A stretch of DNA of 6,003 nucleotides, taken from NCBI GenBank assembly GCA_029248485.1, contig JAQWJG010000031.1, positions 1 through 6,003 on the forward strand, written 5' to 3'. The position numbers were made by a program, and so were the translations under genes. Positions 1 through 5,852 of this stretch are shown here, in pieces. The first letter of the stretch is position 1, and every line of letters starts with the position of its first letter. This DNA comes from SAR86 cluster bacterium. Lineage in GTDB: Bacteria; Pseudomonadota; Gammaproteobacteria; SAR86; D2472. The notes below the pieces were generated by a model, which was not told the DNA's origin, did not search any database, and saw only the letters and a program-made list of their open reading frames with translations.

Positions 1-728
1 TCCGTCAGCATTGAGCTGTTTTGCTCTTACTGGCTCATTAGATTTGGTGTAGCCAATAACTATATTTCCAATTCTTTTTTCAGATCATCTATATCTGATG
101 CCAAGCAAAACACAGCCATAATCTCTGATGCAACTGTTATATCGAACCCACTTTGTCTTGGTATTCCATTACCAGTTCCGCCTAAACCACATGTAATGTC
201 CCTCAATGATCTGTCATTCATATCAACGACTCTCTTCCAAGTAATTCTCCTAGGATCAATATTTAATTGATTGTCCCAGTGAATATGATTATCAATCAGG
301 GCTGATAAGAGGTTGTGAGCTGCTCCAATTGCATGAAAATCACCAGTGAAATGTAGATTGATGTCTGTCATAGGAATAACTTGCGCAAATCCTCCACCAG
401 CCGCACCGCCTTTAATGCCAAAACATGGACCCAAGCTCGGTTCCCTAAGACAAATCATCGCTTTTTTACCAATGTGGCAAAGCCCATCTACCAGACCAAC
501 GCTAGTGGTCGTTTTGCCCTCACCAGCTGGAGTGGGAGATATAGCAGTAACTAGAATTAACTTGCCATCCTTATGATCTTTCAATTTTTTGGTGATAATT
601 GAAAGGTTGACCTTGGCCTTGAATTTGCCATATTGCTCTAGATACTCGCTTCCAATATCTAGTTTAGTAGCAATGGTATCTATTGATTTGATCTCAGCTG
701 CTCTAGCGATATCTATATCAGTTTTCAC
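1..728 (-). CDS. fhs: Formate--tetrahydrofolate ligase, N-terminal part (runs off the left edge, apparent frameshift)
   Basis: Formate-THF ligase makes 10-formyl-THF from formate, ATP and THF in cytoplasmic one-carbon metabolism. The N-terminus ([11 protein letters not shown]) and the family blocks appear in order: ATP-binding loop TPAGEGKTT (residues 66-74), REPSLGP (95-101), [10 protein letters not shown] (104-113), [10 protein letters not shown] (126-135) and FDITVASE (195-202). The start is GTG at 728-726; an in-frame TGA lies 12 bases upstream with no ATG between, and a G6 run at 747-742 could act as the ribosome binding site. Reading in this frame stops at TAG (62-60) after residue 222, but the -1 frame from about base 75 to base 1 continues the family sequence ([10 protein letters not shown]...PV.A..L), so one base seems to be missing near 69-80. 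Together about 240 of the usual ~555-560 residues are present. The family assignment is very secure; whether the gene is intact in the organism is not. Confidence 0.95.
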
Positions 729-741
729 AATAAAATATCAT

Positions 742-747
742 CCCCCC
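742..747 (-). promoter_or_regulatory. Possible ribosome binding site of fhs (G6 run)
   Basis: A run of six G on the minus strand lies 13 bases before the GTG start at 728. It is the only purine-rich, anti-Shine-Dalgarno-like stretch in the leader. The spacing is longer than usual, so the assignment is tentative. An ATG at 741-739 lies between the run and the GTG but is out of frame with fhs. Confidence 0.4.
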
Positions 748-751
748 ATAC

Positions 752-764
752 CATCAAATTGATG
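752..764. promoter_or_regulatory. 13-bp palindrome at the predicted fhs transcription start
   Basis: CATCAA (752-757) and TTGATG (759-764) form a perfect palindrome with a one-base centre. It sits at the transcription start predicted from the candidate fhs promoter, in the leader before the G6 run. It could be an operator half of the divergent control region or the base of a small leader hairpin. No known regulator motif was recognised. Confidence 0.25.
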
Positions 765-770
765 CAAAAA

Positions 771-799
771 ATAATATTTAACACTTAATGTTTACACAA
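771..799 (-). promoter_or_regulatory. Candidate sigma-70-type promoter of fhs
   Basis: On the minus strand, TTGTGT (799-794) and TATTAT (776-771) are separated by exactly 17 bases. The -10 matches the consensus in 5 of 6 positions and the -35 in 3 of 6 (the key TTG). Transcription would begin near base 764, giving a leader of about 36 bases that contains the G6 run. This rests on consensus matching only; AT-rich DNA yields such matches by chance. Confidence 0.45.
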
Positions 800-807
800 A
801 AAACATT
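787..807. promoter_or_regulatory. Inverted repeat over the fhs -35 (possible operator)
   Basis: AATGTTT (787-793) and AAACATT (801-807) are perfect 7-bp inverted arms around a 7-base spacer. The spacer contains the candidate fhs -35 element (794-799), so a protein bound here could block or guide RNA polymerase. The arms also contain a T-N11-A arrangement, as seen in LysR-type sites, but that pattern is common in AT-rich sequence and no regulator gene is adjacent. Role as an operator is inference. Confidence 0.3.
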
Positions 808-862
808 TCTATGCACTCATTGTTTGATGCTTTTTTTTTCAATTGTTTGCTAATATAAAGAC

Positions 863-1213
863 ATGCCAAAACTCATTGCGCTAATCTGCAAAAAGCCTGC
901 AATTTCTGAAGAAGATTTTAAAACTTACTACGAAGAAAACCATGTGCCGCTAATTGAGAGTATTTTTCCAACTATTACTGGTTATAAAAGGACCTATCTT
1001 GTTGAGGCTAACATGTTGAATGATGCCTTGCCATTGGAATCAGATGGCGATCACAGTTTATTTAACGTCATCACAGAACTAACCTTTGATGATGAAGATG
1101 GCTTAAACCAGTTCTTTGAAAGAGGTGCTGACAATAAGGTTATTGAGGCTATTAGGAATGATGAAGCAAACTTCTTAGACGGTGAGCAAACTATTATGTA
1201 TCGCATTGAATAA
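863..1213 (+). CDS. EthD-domain dimeric alpha/beta-barrel protein
   Basis: A 116-residue cytoplasmic protein with no signal peptide. The N-terminus (MPKLIALICKKPAISEEDFKTYY) followed by ENHVPLI, with His27 and Pro29, is the pattern of EthD family proteins (PF07110) in the dimeric alpha/beta-barrel fold: a first beta strand, then a helix ending in Y-x-x-x-H-x-P. A second ferredoxin-like half shows a strand (VITELTFDD, about 69-77) and a helix (EDGLNQFF). Members are small homodimers whose biochemical roles are mostly unknown; some are linked to ether or polyketide-type chemistry, which cannot be inferred here. No clear Shine-Dalgarno precedes the ATG; TAATATAAA at 851-859 resembles a -10 element but is so close to the ATG that transcription from it would be nearly leaderless. 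It is the first plus-strand gene, divergent from fhs, and the next gene starts 9 bases after its stop. Confidence 0.75.
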   Translation: MPKLIALICKKPAISEEDFKTYYEENHVPLIESIFPTITGYKRTYLVEANMLNDALPLESDGDHSLFNVITELTFDDEDGLNQFFERGADNKVIEAIRNDEANFLDGEQTIMYRIE

Positions 1214-1222
1214 AAAATTATT

Positions 1223-1576
1223 ATGAAAAACGCTCTCCTAGCATTGATGGTTCTTGGAAGTTTTGGAGCTTTTGCCGAAGATAAGCATGAAGGGACGCAG
1301 TTATCCAATCCAATTCTTGTTGATGTAAGGACAGATGCTGAATGGAATGATGGATATATTGAAACGGCGATTCATATTCCCCTCGACAGTATTTTAAAAA
1401 AAATAGAGTCTGCTGTTACAAATAAAGAACAAATAATATATTTATATTGCAGGAGTGGTAACAGGTCAGGCAAAGCAGAGAAAGCCTTGCAAAGCATTGG
1501 CTATATCAATGCAAAAAATATTGGTGGAATCAACCAAGCAAGTTCAACTCTTAAGCTAAAAATTACTCAGGAATAA
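1223..1576 (+). CDS. Exported single-domain rhodanese (PspE-like sulfurtransferase)
   Basis: A 117-residue protein with an N-terminal signal peptide: a Lys-containing n-region, a hydrophobic core and the A-F-A cleavage motif (16-18), so the mature form would begin near Glu19 in the periplasm. One rhodanese domain fills the rest. LVDVRTDAEW (32-41) is the CH2A-type motif with Asp34 and Arg36; H-I-P-L (51-54) follows; the active loop is CRSGNRS (76-82) with Cys76 as the persulfide-carrying residue; the C-terminal NIGGI (99-103) replaces the usual GG-x-x-x-W end. The CRSGNRS loop and compact size resemble PspE/GlpE-like enzymes, which transfer sulfane sulfur from thiosulfate to cyanide or thiols; the natural substrate is unknown. 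No clear Shine-Dalgarno is visible in the 9-base gap from the EthD gene. The next gene begins on the base after the stop codon. Confidence 0.88.
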   Translation: MKNALLALMVLGSFGAFAEDKHEGTQLSNPILVDVRTDAEWNDGYIETAIHIPLDSILKKIESAVTNKEQIIYLYCRSGNRSGKAEKALQSIGYINAKNIGGINQASSTLKLKITQE

Positions 1577-1879
1577 ATGAAATTCACTCTTATTATATTA
1601 TTGGCCTTTGGAAGCTTGGGAGTTCTTGCTGAGGAGCACAATGAATTTACCATAGACTGCATTGATAAAATCAAAAATAAGTATCAGATTACCTTAAACC
1701 TGGATGTAAAAAAATTTAGTGTTAGCAAAGGAGAGGACACTATTAGTAAAGGCTCAATTGCACAGATTAATAGCTCAGATAACTCAATTGAGTTTAAGTT
1801 ACTTGAAATGGACACTAGAGATAATAAGAAAATTTTTACAAGCAACGGCTTGCTTGGAAAATTAGTTTGCAGTGTCTAA
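1577..1879 (+). CDS. Small exported protein of unknown function
   Basis: I do not recognise a family for this 100-residue protein. A signal peptide is clear: K2, hydrophobic core L5-L17, and cleavage probably after V-L-A (16-18) before Glu-Glu, giving a mature periplasmic protein of about 82 residues. The mature part contains two cysteines (Cys28 and Cys98, near the two ends), which could form a disulfide, and alternating polar/hydrophobic stretches (YQITLNLDVKKFSVS, SIEFKLLEMD) that suggest a small beta-rich fold. The ATG follows the rhodanese TAA directly, and AGGA (1569-1572) inside the end of that gene lies 4 bases before the start, so translation is probably coupled. The first 23 residues resemble those of the rhodanese precursor without gaps (10 identities). 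Being a real gene is well supported by the coupling and signal peptide; function is unknown. Confidence 0.75.
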   Translation: MKFTLIILLAFGSLGVLAEEHNEFTIDCIDKIKNKYQITLNLDVKKFSVSKGEDTISKGSIAQINSSDNSIEFKLLEMDTRDNKKIFTSNGLLGKLVCSV

Positions 1880-1909
1880 GCCTTCAAAATAAACTGTATC
1901 AAGCAGCAA

Positions 1910-1938
1910 TTGAAATAATTATAAAAGTAAATTTTAAA
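1910..1938 (+). promoter_or_regulatory. Possible promoter for the AKR-SDR-PhoPQ-related genes
   Basis: TTGAAA (1910-1915) and TTTAAA (1933-1938) are spaced by 17 bases in the only sizeable gap of the plus-strand run. Initiation would fall near 1945, just before the GGGGAG ribosome binding site. The -35 matches in 5 of 6 positions, the -10 in 4 of 6. Weak evidence in very AT-rich DNA; readthrough from the upstream genes is equally possible because no terminator is visible in 1880-1950. Confidence 0.3.
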
Positions 1939-1950
1939 AAGAACATTATT

Positions 1951-1956
1951 GGGGAG
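1951..1956 (+). promoter_or_regulatory. Ribosome binding site GGGGAG deciding the AKR start
   Basis: GGGGAG lies 4 bases before the ATG at 1961 and is the strongest Shine-Dalgarno-like stretch in the plus-strand genes. It supports ATG 1961 over the in-frame TTG at 1949, which lies upstream of it and would place the binding site inside the coding region. An ATG at 1957 is out of frame. Confidence 0.65.
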
Positions 1957-1960
1957 ATGT

Positions 1961-2929
1961 ATGCAATTTAGAAATTTAGGCAGATCGGGGTTGAAAGTCT
2001 CCGAATTATCTTTCGGGTCATGGGTAACGTTCAATAAGCAAGTAGATACAAATTTAGCTGAGAGAATGTTTGGAACTTGCTTAGATGCAGGCGTTAACTT
2101 TTTCGACAATGCCGAAGGGTATGAGAGAGGAGAATCTGAGGTGGTAATGGGCAAAGCGCTTAAAGCACTTAACAACCCAAGAGATTCTTATTGTGTATCT
2201 TCGAAAGTGTTTTTTGGTGCTAGAGAAAATCCCCTGCCTACTCAAATAGGGCTTAGTCGAAAGCATATAACAGAAGCCTGTCATCAAGCCATGGAGAGGT
2301 TGCAGGTAGATTATTTAGATCTTTATTTTTGTCATCGAGCAGATCCTGAAACTCCTATTGGTGAGACTGTATGGGCAATGCATAATCTAGTTACTCAAGG
2401 AAAAGTGCTTTACTGGGGAACGTCTGAATGGAGCGCAGATGAGATTGCAGAGGCCTATGAATTTGCTTATACAAACCATCTAACTCCACCCTCCATGGAG
2501 CAACCTCAGTACAATCTTCTTGATAGAGAACGGTTCGAAAAAGAATATGAGCACCTTTATGAGAAATATGGTCTTGGAACAACAATCTGGTCGCCTTTAG
2601 CCTCTGGGGCTTTGACGGGAAAATACCTTGAGGGAATTCCAGAAGGATCCAGAGCATCTTTATCAGGTTATGAATGGCTAAAAAAAGGCATGGTTGAGTC
2701 TGATCGAGGCAAAGAAAGGATGGCAAGAGTCGCATCATTTTTGCCTATTGCTGAAAAATTAAATGTCAGTATGTCTAAACTGGCTATTGCCTGGTGTTTG
2801 TTAAATAAAAATGTTTCAACTGTAATTCTTGGAGCATCCAAGATGGAGCAGTTGGAAGAAAACTTAAAAAGCGCAGAAGTTTTACCTTTGCTTGATGAGA
2901 CCATCCAACAGGAATTATTGTTAATCTAA
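1961..2929 (+). CDS. Aldo/keto reductase, Kv-beta/YghZ-like (NADPH-dependent oxidoreductase)
   Basis: A 322-residue cytoplasmic TIM-barrel oxidoreductase that would reduce aldehydes or ketones with NADPH; substrate unknown. The start at ATG 1961 gives the typical N-terminus MQFRNLGRSGLKVSELSFGS. The catalytic tetrad is complete: Asp49 and Tyr54 in FFDNAEGY, Lys82 in VSSKVFFG, and His125 in LYFCHRAD. Family landmarks follow: GKVLYWGTSEWS (147-158), the M-E-Q-P-Q-Y-N-L-L segment, W-S-P-L-A-S-G-A-L-T-G-K, and the cofactor-binding stretch V-I-L-G-A-S-K-M-E-Q-L-E-E-N. The N-A-E-x-Y motif, the T-S-E-W-S segment and the length of about 320-330 residues fit the voltage-gated K+ channel beta-subunit/YghZ branch (AKR6/AKR14). 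This says nothing about a channel partner; no channel gene is present here. Its TAA is followed immediately by the ATG of the SDR gene, implying one transcript and coupled translation. Confidence 0.93.
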   Translation: MQFRNLGRSGLKVSELSFGSWVTFNKQVDTNLAERMFGTCLDAGVNFFDNAEGYERGESEVVMGKALKALNNPRDSYCVSSKVFFGARENPLPTQIGLSRKHITEACHQAMERLQVDYLDLYFCHRADPETPIGETVWAMHNLVTQGKVLYWGTSEWSADEIAEAYEFAYTNHLTPPSMEQPQYNLLDRERFEKEYEHLYEKYGLGTTIWSPLASGALTGKYLEGIPEGSRASLSGYEWLKKGMVESDRGKERMARVASFLPIAEKLNVSMSKLAIAWCLLNKNVSTVILGASKMEQLEENLKSAEVLPLLDETIQQELLLI

Positions 2930-3826
2930 ATGAAAACTTTCAAAAATAAAGTGGCTGTAATTACCGGGGCTGGCTCTGGGATGGGCAGATACCTAGCAAT
3001 ACTCCTTGCCAAAGATGGCGCCGATGTCTGTATCTGTGATGTAAATGAGAAAACCTTGGGTGAAACATTAGCAATGCTAAGAAAATTTAATGTTTCAGTT
3101 TCATCTCACCTTTTAGATGTTTCCGATAAAGAGTCAATTGAAGCATTGCCTCAAAAAGTTATAGACCAGCATGGAAAGGTAGATTTAGTTTTTAATAATG
3201 CAGGTGTGACAGCTGGCGCTCATTTTAAAGACATGGATGAAAATAATTGGGATTGGGTTATGGGTATTAACTTTAATGGGGTTGTTAATAGCACAAGGGC
3301 TTTTATACCTCATATGATAAATAACTCTGAGGCAGCTATTGTGAATACATCATCAATATTTGGCATGGTGGCTGTGCCTGGACAAACTGTCTATCATGCT
3401 ACTAAGTTTGCTGTCAGAGGATTCACTGAAAGTCTTGCGCTGGAAATGAAGCAGACAAACCCTAACTTGCAAATACACTGCGTTCATCCGGGACATATTG
3501 GTACAAATATTGCCGCAACTGCCAGAATGAGTGATGAGGATTTTAATGATAATGAAACCAGGCCATCTATCTTTTCTAAGAATGCACCAAAAACTCAACA
3601 AGAAATGGGAGAGCTTTTTAGAGAAGGTGGGATGCATCCAAGCAAAGCCGCAAAAATAATTCTTAATGGAGTGAAAAAGAATAAAAGCAGAATCTTTATT
3701 GGATTAGACGCAAGGCTATTGGATCTTTCTCAAAGATTATTCCCTAAACACTATCACAAAACATGGTTGTTCTTTATTCCATTATTGACAATGTTTAGAA
3801 ACAAGAAGCCTTTAAAATCAATTTAG
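2930..3826 (+). CDS. Classical short-chain dehydrogenase/reductase (SDR)
   Basis: A 298-residue NAD(P)-dependent oxidoreductase with a Rossmann fold. The cofactor glycine motif is TGAGSGMG (12-19); Asp37 in the second-strand motif CDVNE favours NAD(H), though the real cofactor is not proved. Other classical SDR landmarks are LDVSD (62-66), NNAG (89-92), catalytic Asn114 (INFNG), Ser142 (NTSSIFG), and Tyr155 with Lys159 in YHATK, 13 residues after the serine as usual; H-P-G-H-I-G-T follows at 186-192. The protein exceeds the usual ~250 residues: a variable substrate-loop region (about 197-235) and a C-terminal tail with a hydrophobic patch (WLFFIPLLTMF) suggest a lipid-like or membrane-near substrate, which is inference. 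The start ATG abuts the stop of the aldo/keto reductase, so the two are probably co-translated and may act on related substrates. The PhoPQ-related gene begins 11 bases downstream. Confidence 0.94.
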   Translation: MKTFKNKVAVITGAGSGMGRYLAILLAKDGADVCICDVNEKTLGETLAMLRKFNVSVSSHLLDVSDKESIEALPQKVIDQHGKVDLVFNNAGVTAGAHFKDMDENNWDWVMGINFNGVVNSTRAFIPHMINNSEAAIVNTSSIFGMVAVPGQTVYHATKFAVRGFTESLALEMKQTNPNLQIHCVHPGHIGTNIAATARMSDEDFNDNETRPSIFSKNAPKTQQEMGELFREGGMHPSKAAKIILNGVKKNKSRIFIGLDARLLDLSQRLFPKHYHKTWLFFIPLLTMFRNKKPLKSI

Positions 3827-3837
3827 TAAATTTTTAT

Positions 3838-5229
3838 ATGCTCAATAAATTCATATACATTTTAATTTTTTTAACCACTCTTCCTGTTGAAGCGGGACCA
3901 AGGTCTGAGTTTAGTCAAACCAGCTTAGATAAGTACGCTCATCAAACGGACGAATTATTTAGTTATGACGTGAAAGAAACTGAGGAATATGAAAATTATT
4001 TTATACACAAGATTAAAATAATTTCGCAAAAGTATCTTTCCACCCAAGAAGTTAATCGCCCCGCATGGTCGCATTGGCTAAAAGTTATTGAGCCCAAGAC
4101 GCTTAAAGTAAATACATCTCTACTTGTCATTGGGGCTGGAGATACAGACGATTCTCCTCCAATCTCTTCAGATCAATTAATAAAACTGGCACTCATCTCT
4201 GGTTCAATTGTCAGTGAATTAAGTGCTGTTCCAAATCAGCCATTAGCATTTAAAGATGAAGATTTTGAAAGAACAGAGGATGGAATTATTGCATATACAT
4301 GGAAAAAGTTTTTTTTAACGGGTGATCCGAAATGGCCGGCAAGAATGGCAATGACCAAAAGCGCTATAGCTGCAATGGATGTTATTCAGGATATTTTTAA
4401 TAAACCCCAAGTAAAAGAATTTGTTATTACCGGCGCCTCTAAAAGAGGCTGGGCAACTTGGACTACTGCTGCTGTAGATAGCAGAGTAAAAGCAATTATA
4501 CCTCTGGTAATTGATATGCTTAACATCAAACCCTCATTTGAACATCATTGGGAGGTTTATGGGTTTTGGGCACCTGCAATCCAAGACTATGTAGATCTTA
4601 AGGTGATGGATTGGTGGGGGTCACCTGAAGCTGATGAATTATTTAAGTTAGTTGACCCCTTCAGTTACAAAAATAGATATGAAATTCCTAAATACATTAT
4701 AAATGCTGCTGGAGACGAATTTTTTATCCCCACTTCATCTCAATTTTATTACGACGAACTACCGGGAGAAAAACATCTTCGATATGTTCCAAATGTTGGT
4801 CACGGATTAAATGGGACTTATATCATGGAGCCTCTTTTTTCTTTCTACCTCAGCATTATTAATAATCAGCCTAGGCCAAGTTATAAATGGAAGTTCCTTG
4901 ATGATGGTCAGATTCAATTTGAATCGAAAACTGTTCCTGACGATATCAAGATTTGGTGGGCCGATAATAAAAACAACAGAGATTTCAGGGTAGATCAAAT
5001 TGGTAAAACATGGCAAGCCAAAACAATGACAGCAAGATCAGATGGAAGTTATGTCTCTTCAATTAAAAGGCCAAAAATCGGCTGGAGGGCATATTTCATT
5101 GAGGCAACTTTCTCTCAGTCAAGCGAATTACCAATGATAGTTACAAGCGGAGTTAGGGTTGCTCCAGATTCACTGCCTTATGAATATAAATCACCAGTAA
5201 ACCCAAAAGGTTTTTTAACTCAAGAATAA
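3838..5229 (+). CDS. Exported PhoPQ-activated pathogenicity-related family protein (PF10142), alpha/beta-hydrolase-like
   Basis: A 463-residue protein of the family that includes Salmonella PqaA. The N-terminus is a signal peptide (MLNKFIYILIFLTTLPVEA, cleavage probably after residue 19), so it acts in the periplasm or outside. Conserved family blocks are visible: W-S-H-W-L-K-V-I-E-P (77-86), V-I-G-A-G-D (97-102), A-Y-T-W-K-K-F-F-L-T-G-D-P-K-W-P (152-167), M-T-K-S-A-I-A-A-M-D, and the nucleophile-elbow-like VITGASKRGWATWTTAAVD (196-214) with Ser201. Asp293 (AAGDEFF) and His322 (VGHGLNG) sit where the other members of an alpha/beta-hydrolase triad belong. A C-terminal domain rich in beta strands follows. 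Length is typical for the family. The biochemical substrate is not established for the family, and the name reflects regulation in Salmonella, not a role in virulence here. No Shine-Dalgarno is visible in the 11-base gap; it is probably the last gene of the AKR-SDR transcript. Confidence 0.92.
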   Translation: MLNKFIYILIFLTTLPVEAGPRSEFSQTSLDKYAHQTDELFSYDVKETEEYENYFIHKIKIISQKYLSTQEVNRPAWSHWLKVIEPKTLKVNTSLLVIGAGDTDDSPPISSDQLIKLALISGSIVSELSAVPNQPLAFKDEDFERTEDGIIAYTWKKFFLTGDPKWPARMAMTKSAIAAMDVIQDIFNKPQVKEFVITGASKRGWATWTTAAVDSRVKAIIPLVIDMLNIKPSFEHHWEVYGFWAPAIQDYVDLKVMDWWGSPEADELFKLVDPFSYKNRYEIPKYIINAAGDEFFIPTSSQFYYDELPGEKHLRYVPNVGHGLNGTYIMEPLFSFYLSIINNQPRPSYKWKFLDDGQIQFESKTVPDDIKIWWADNKNNRDFRVDQIGKTWQAKTMTARSDGSYVSSIKRPKIGWRAYFIEATFSQSSELPMIVTSGVRVAPDSLPYEYKSPVNPKGFLTQE

Positions 5230-5360
5230 CAACCTCTCGTTGGCTTGTTGCCAAAAATAAACCCTGCAAGGATACAATCAAACGATGATTCAAGCAGATA
5301 CATTAAAGTGATGAGAAACCCTATAAAAGAGCTTCTCAAGGGAGTCAAAACCTAAAATAA
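5230..5360. other. Convergent intergenic region, small stem-loop but no clear terminator
   Basis: These 131 bases separate two converging genes. A stem-loop TTGGC (5240-5244), loop TTGTT, GCCAA (5250-5254) lies 10 bases after the PhoPQ-related stop codon, but it is followed by A-rich sequence on the plus strand and lacks a U tract, so it is only a weak terminator candidate. A second possible stem, TGAGAA (5312-5317) with TTCTCA (5333-5338), has a 15-base loop. I see no gene here. Confidence 0.3.
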
Positions 5361-5852
5361 TTACAACTTTCTTATTTTAATATGTCTAAAAGAAACCTCA
5401 TTGCCATGATCTTGCAACACTATATGACCATAAAGAGATGAACCAAAGTTTTTCAATGATTTAAATTTACTTTTACTAACAGCTTTATTCCAGCTATTTG
5501 AGCCAATAGATACGCTATTGATAAGTTGGCTGTTAAGAAAAAATTTAATTGAATTGTCGAAAGCTATTATTCTTACTTTGTTCCATTCGCCAAAAGGGTT
5601 GGTCGCGTTGGTTAAATTTGGATACAGGCCATAAAGAGATCCCGCAGATGTTAAAGTATTGGCACCATCAGGATGATTAAAATCGTCAAGAATTTGCATC
5701 TCAATACCGCTCATAAAAGAGAACTGCTCTCTTTCATTTGCTCGAAGAATAATTCCACTGTTACCGCCCTTTGATATATTCCATTCAAGCTCTAGAATAA
5801 AATTTTTAAATTTCTCTTTTGTGATTAAATCTCTTGCCGGACCTTTGCGAAC
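5361..5852 (-). CDS. DUF1080 (3-keto-disaccharide hydrolase-like) protein, C-terminal 163 residues, 5' end cut off
   Basis: Reading on the minus strand from 5852 to TAA at 5363-5361 gives the body of a DUF1080 domain (PF06439), a concanavalin-like fold often exported and linked to sugar or glycoside breakdown. Family landmarks in order: KGPARDLITKEKF, F-I-L-E-L-E-W-N-I-S-K-G-G-N-S-G-I, E-M-Q-I-L-D-D, A-G-S-L-Y-G-L-Y-P, G-E-W-N-K-V-R-I, I-V-L-Q-D-H-G and the typical end V-S-F-R-H-I-K-I-R-K-L. The C-terminus is complete. The first in-frame ATG (5714) lies inside the domain, after the GGNSG motif, so it is not the real start. Upstream of 5852 the frame meets TAA (5855-5853) and TGA at once; the missing N-terminal residues are encoded on the opposite strand at 5853-5904. 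The gene is therefore cut at the inverted junction, most likely artificially, but a genuine 5'-truncated copy cannot be excluded. Confidence 0.85.
   Translation of the reverse strand, partial: VRKGPARDLITKEKFKNFILELEWNISKGGNSGIILRANEREQFSFMSGIEMQILDDFNHPDGANTLTSAGSLYGLYPNLTNATNPFGEWNKVRIIAFDNSIKFFLNSQLINSVSIGSNSWNKAVSKSKFKSLKNFGSSLYGHIVLQDHGNEVSFRHIKIRKL

Noticed and set aside
60..80. Programmed -1 frameshifting in fhs
   Set aside because: The A6 run is read as AAA AAA preceded by G, which is not a proper X-XXY-YYZ slippery site in the working frame, and this family is not known to me to use frameshifting; a missing base is simpler.
346..576. Open frame on the plus strand
   Set aside because: It lies wholly antisense to conserved fhs coding sequence (including the ATP-binding region) and its translation resembles no family.
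1949..1960. TTG at 1949 as start of the aldo/keto reductase
   Set aside because: The extra residues precede the family N-terminus and would include the ribosome binding site GGGGAG; ATG 1961 gives the standard MQFRNLG start.
2391..2904. Minus-strand open frames within the aldo/keto reductase gene
   Set aside because: They are antisense shadows of a gene with a complete catalytic tetrad; no start signals or family motifs.
4807..5016. Open frames on both strands inside the PhoPQ-related gene
   Set aside because: They overlap a strongly supported coding region in other frames and have no recognisable product.
5240..5254. Rho-independent terminator after the PhoPQ-related gene
   Set aside because: The stem is only 5 bp and is followed by A residues, not a U tract; kept only as a note in the intergenic entry.
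5361..5714. A complete 117-residue gene starting at ATG 5714 (minus)
   Set aside because: This ATG is inside the DUF1080 domain; the frame stays open with conserved family sequence up to 5852, so the apparent short gene is only the tail of a larger one.
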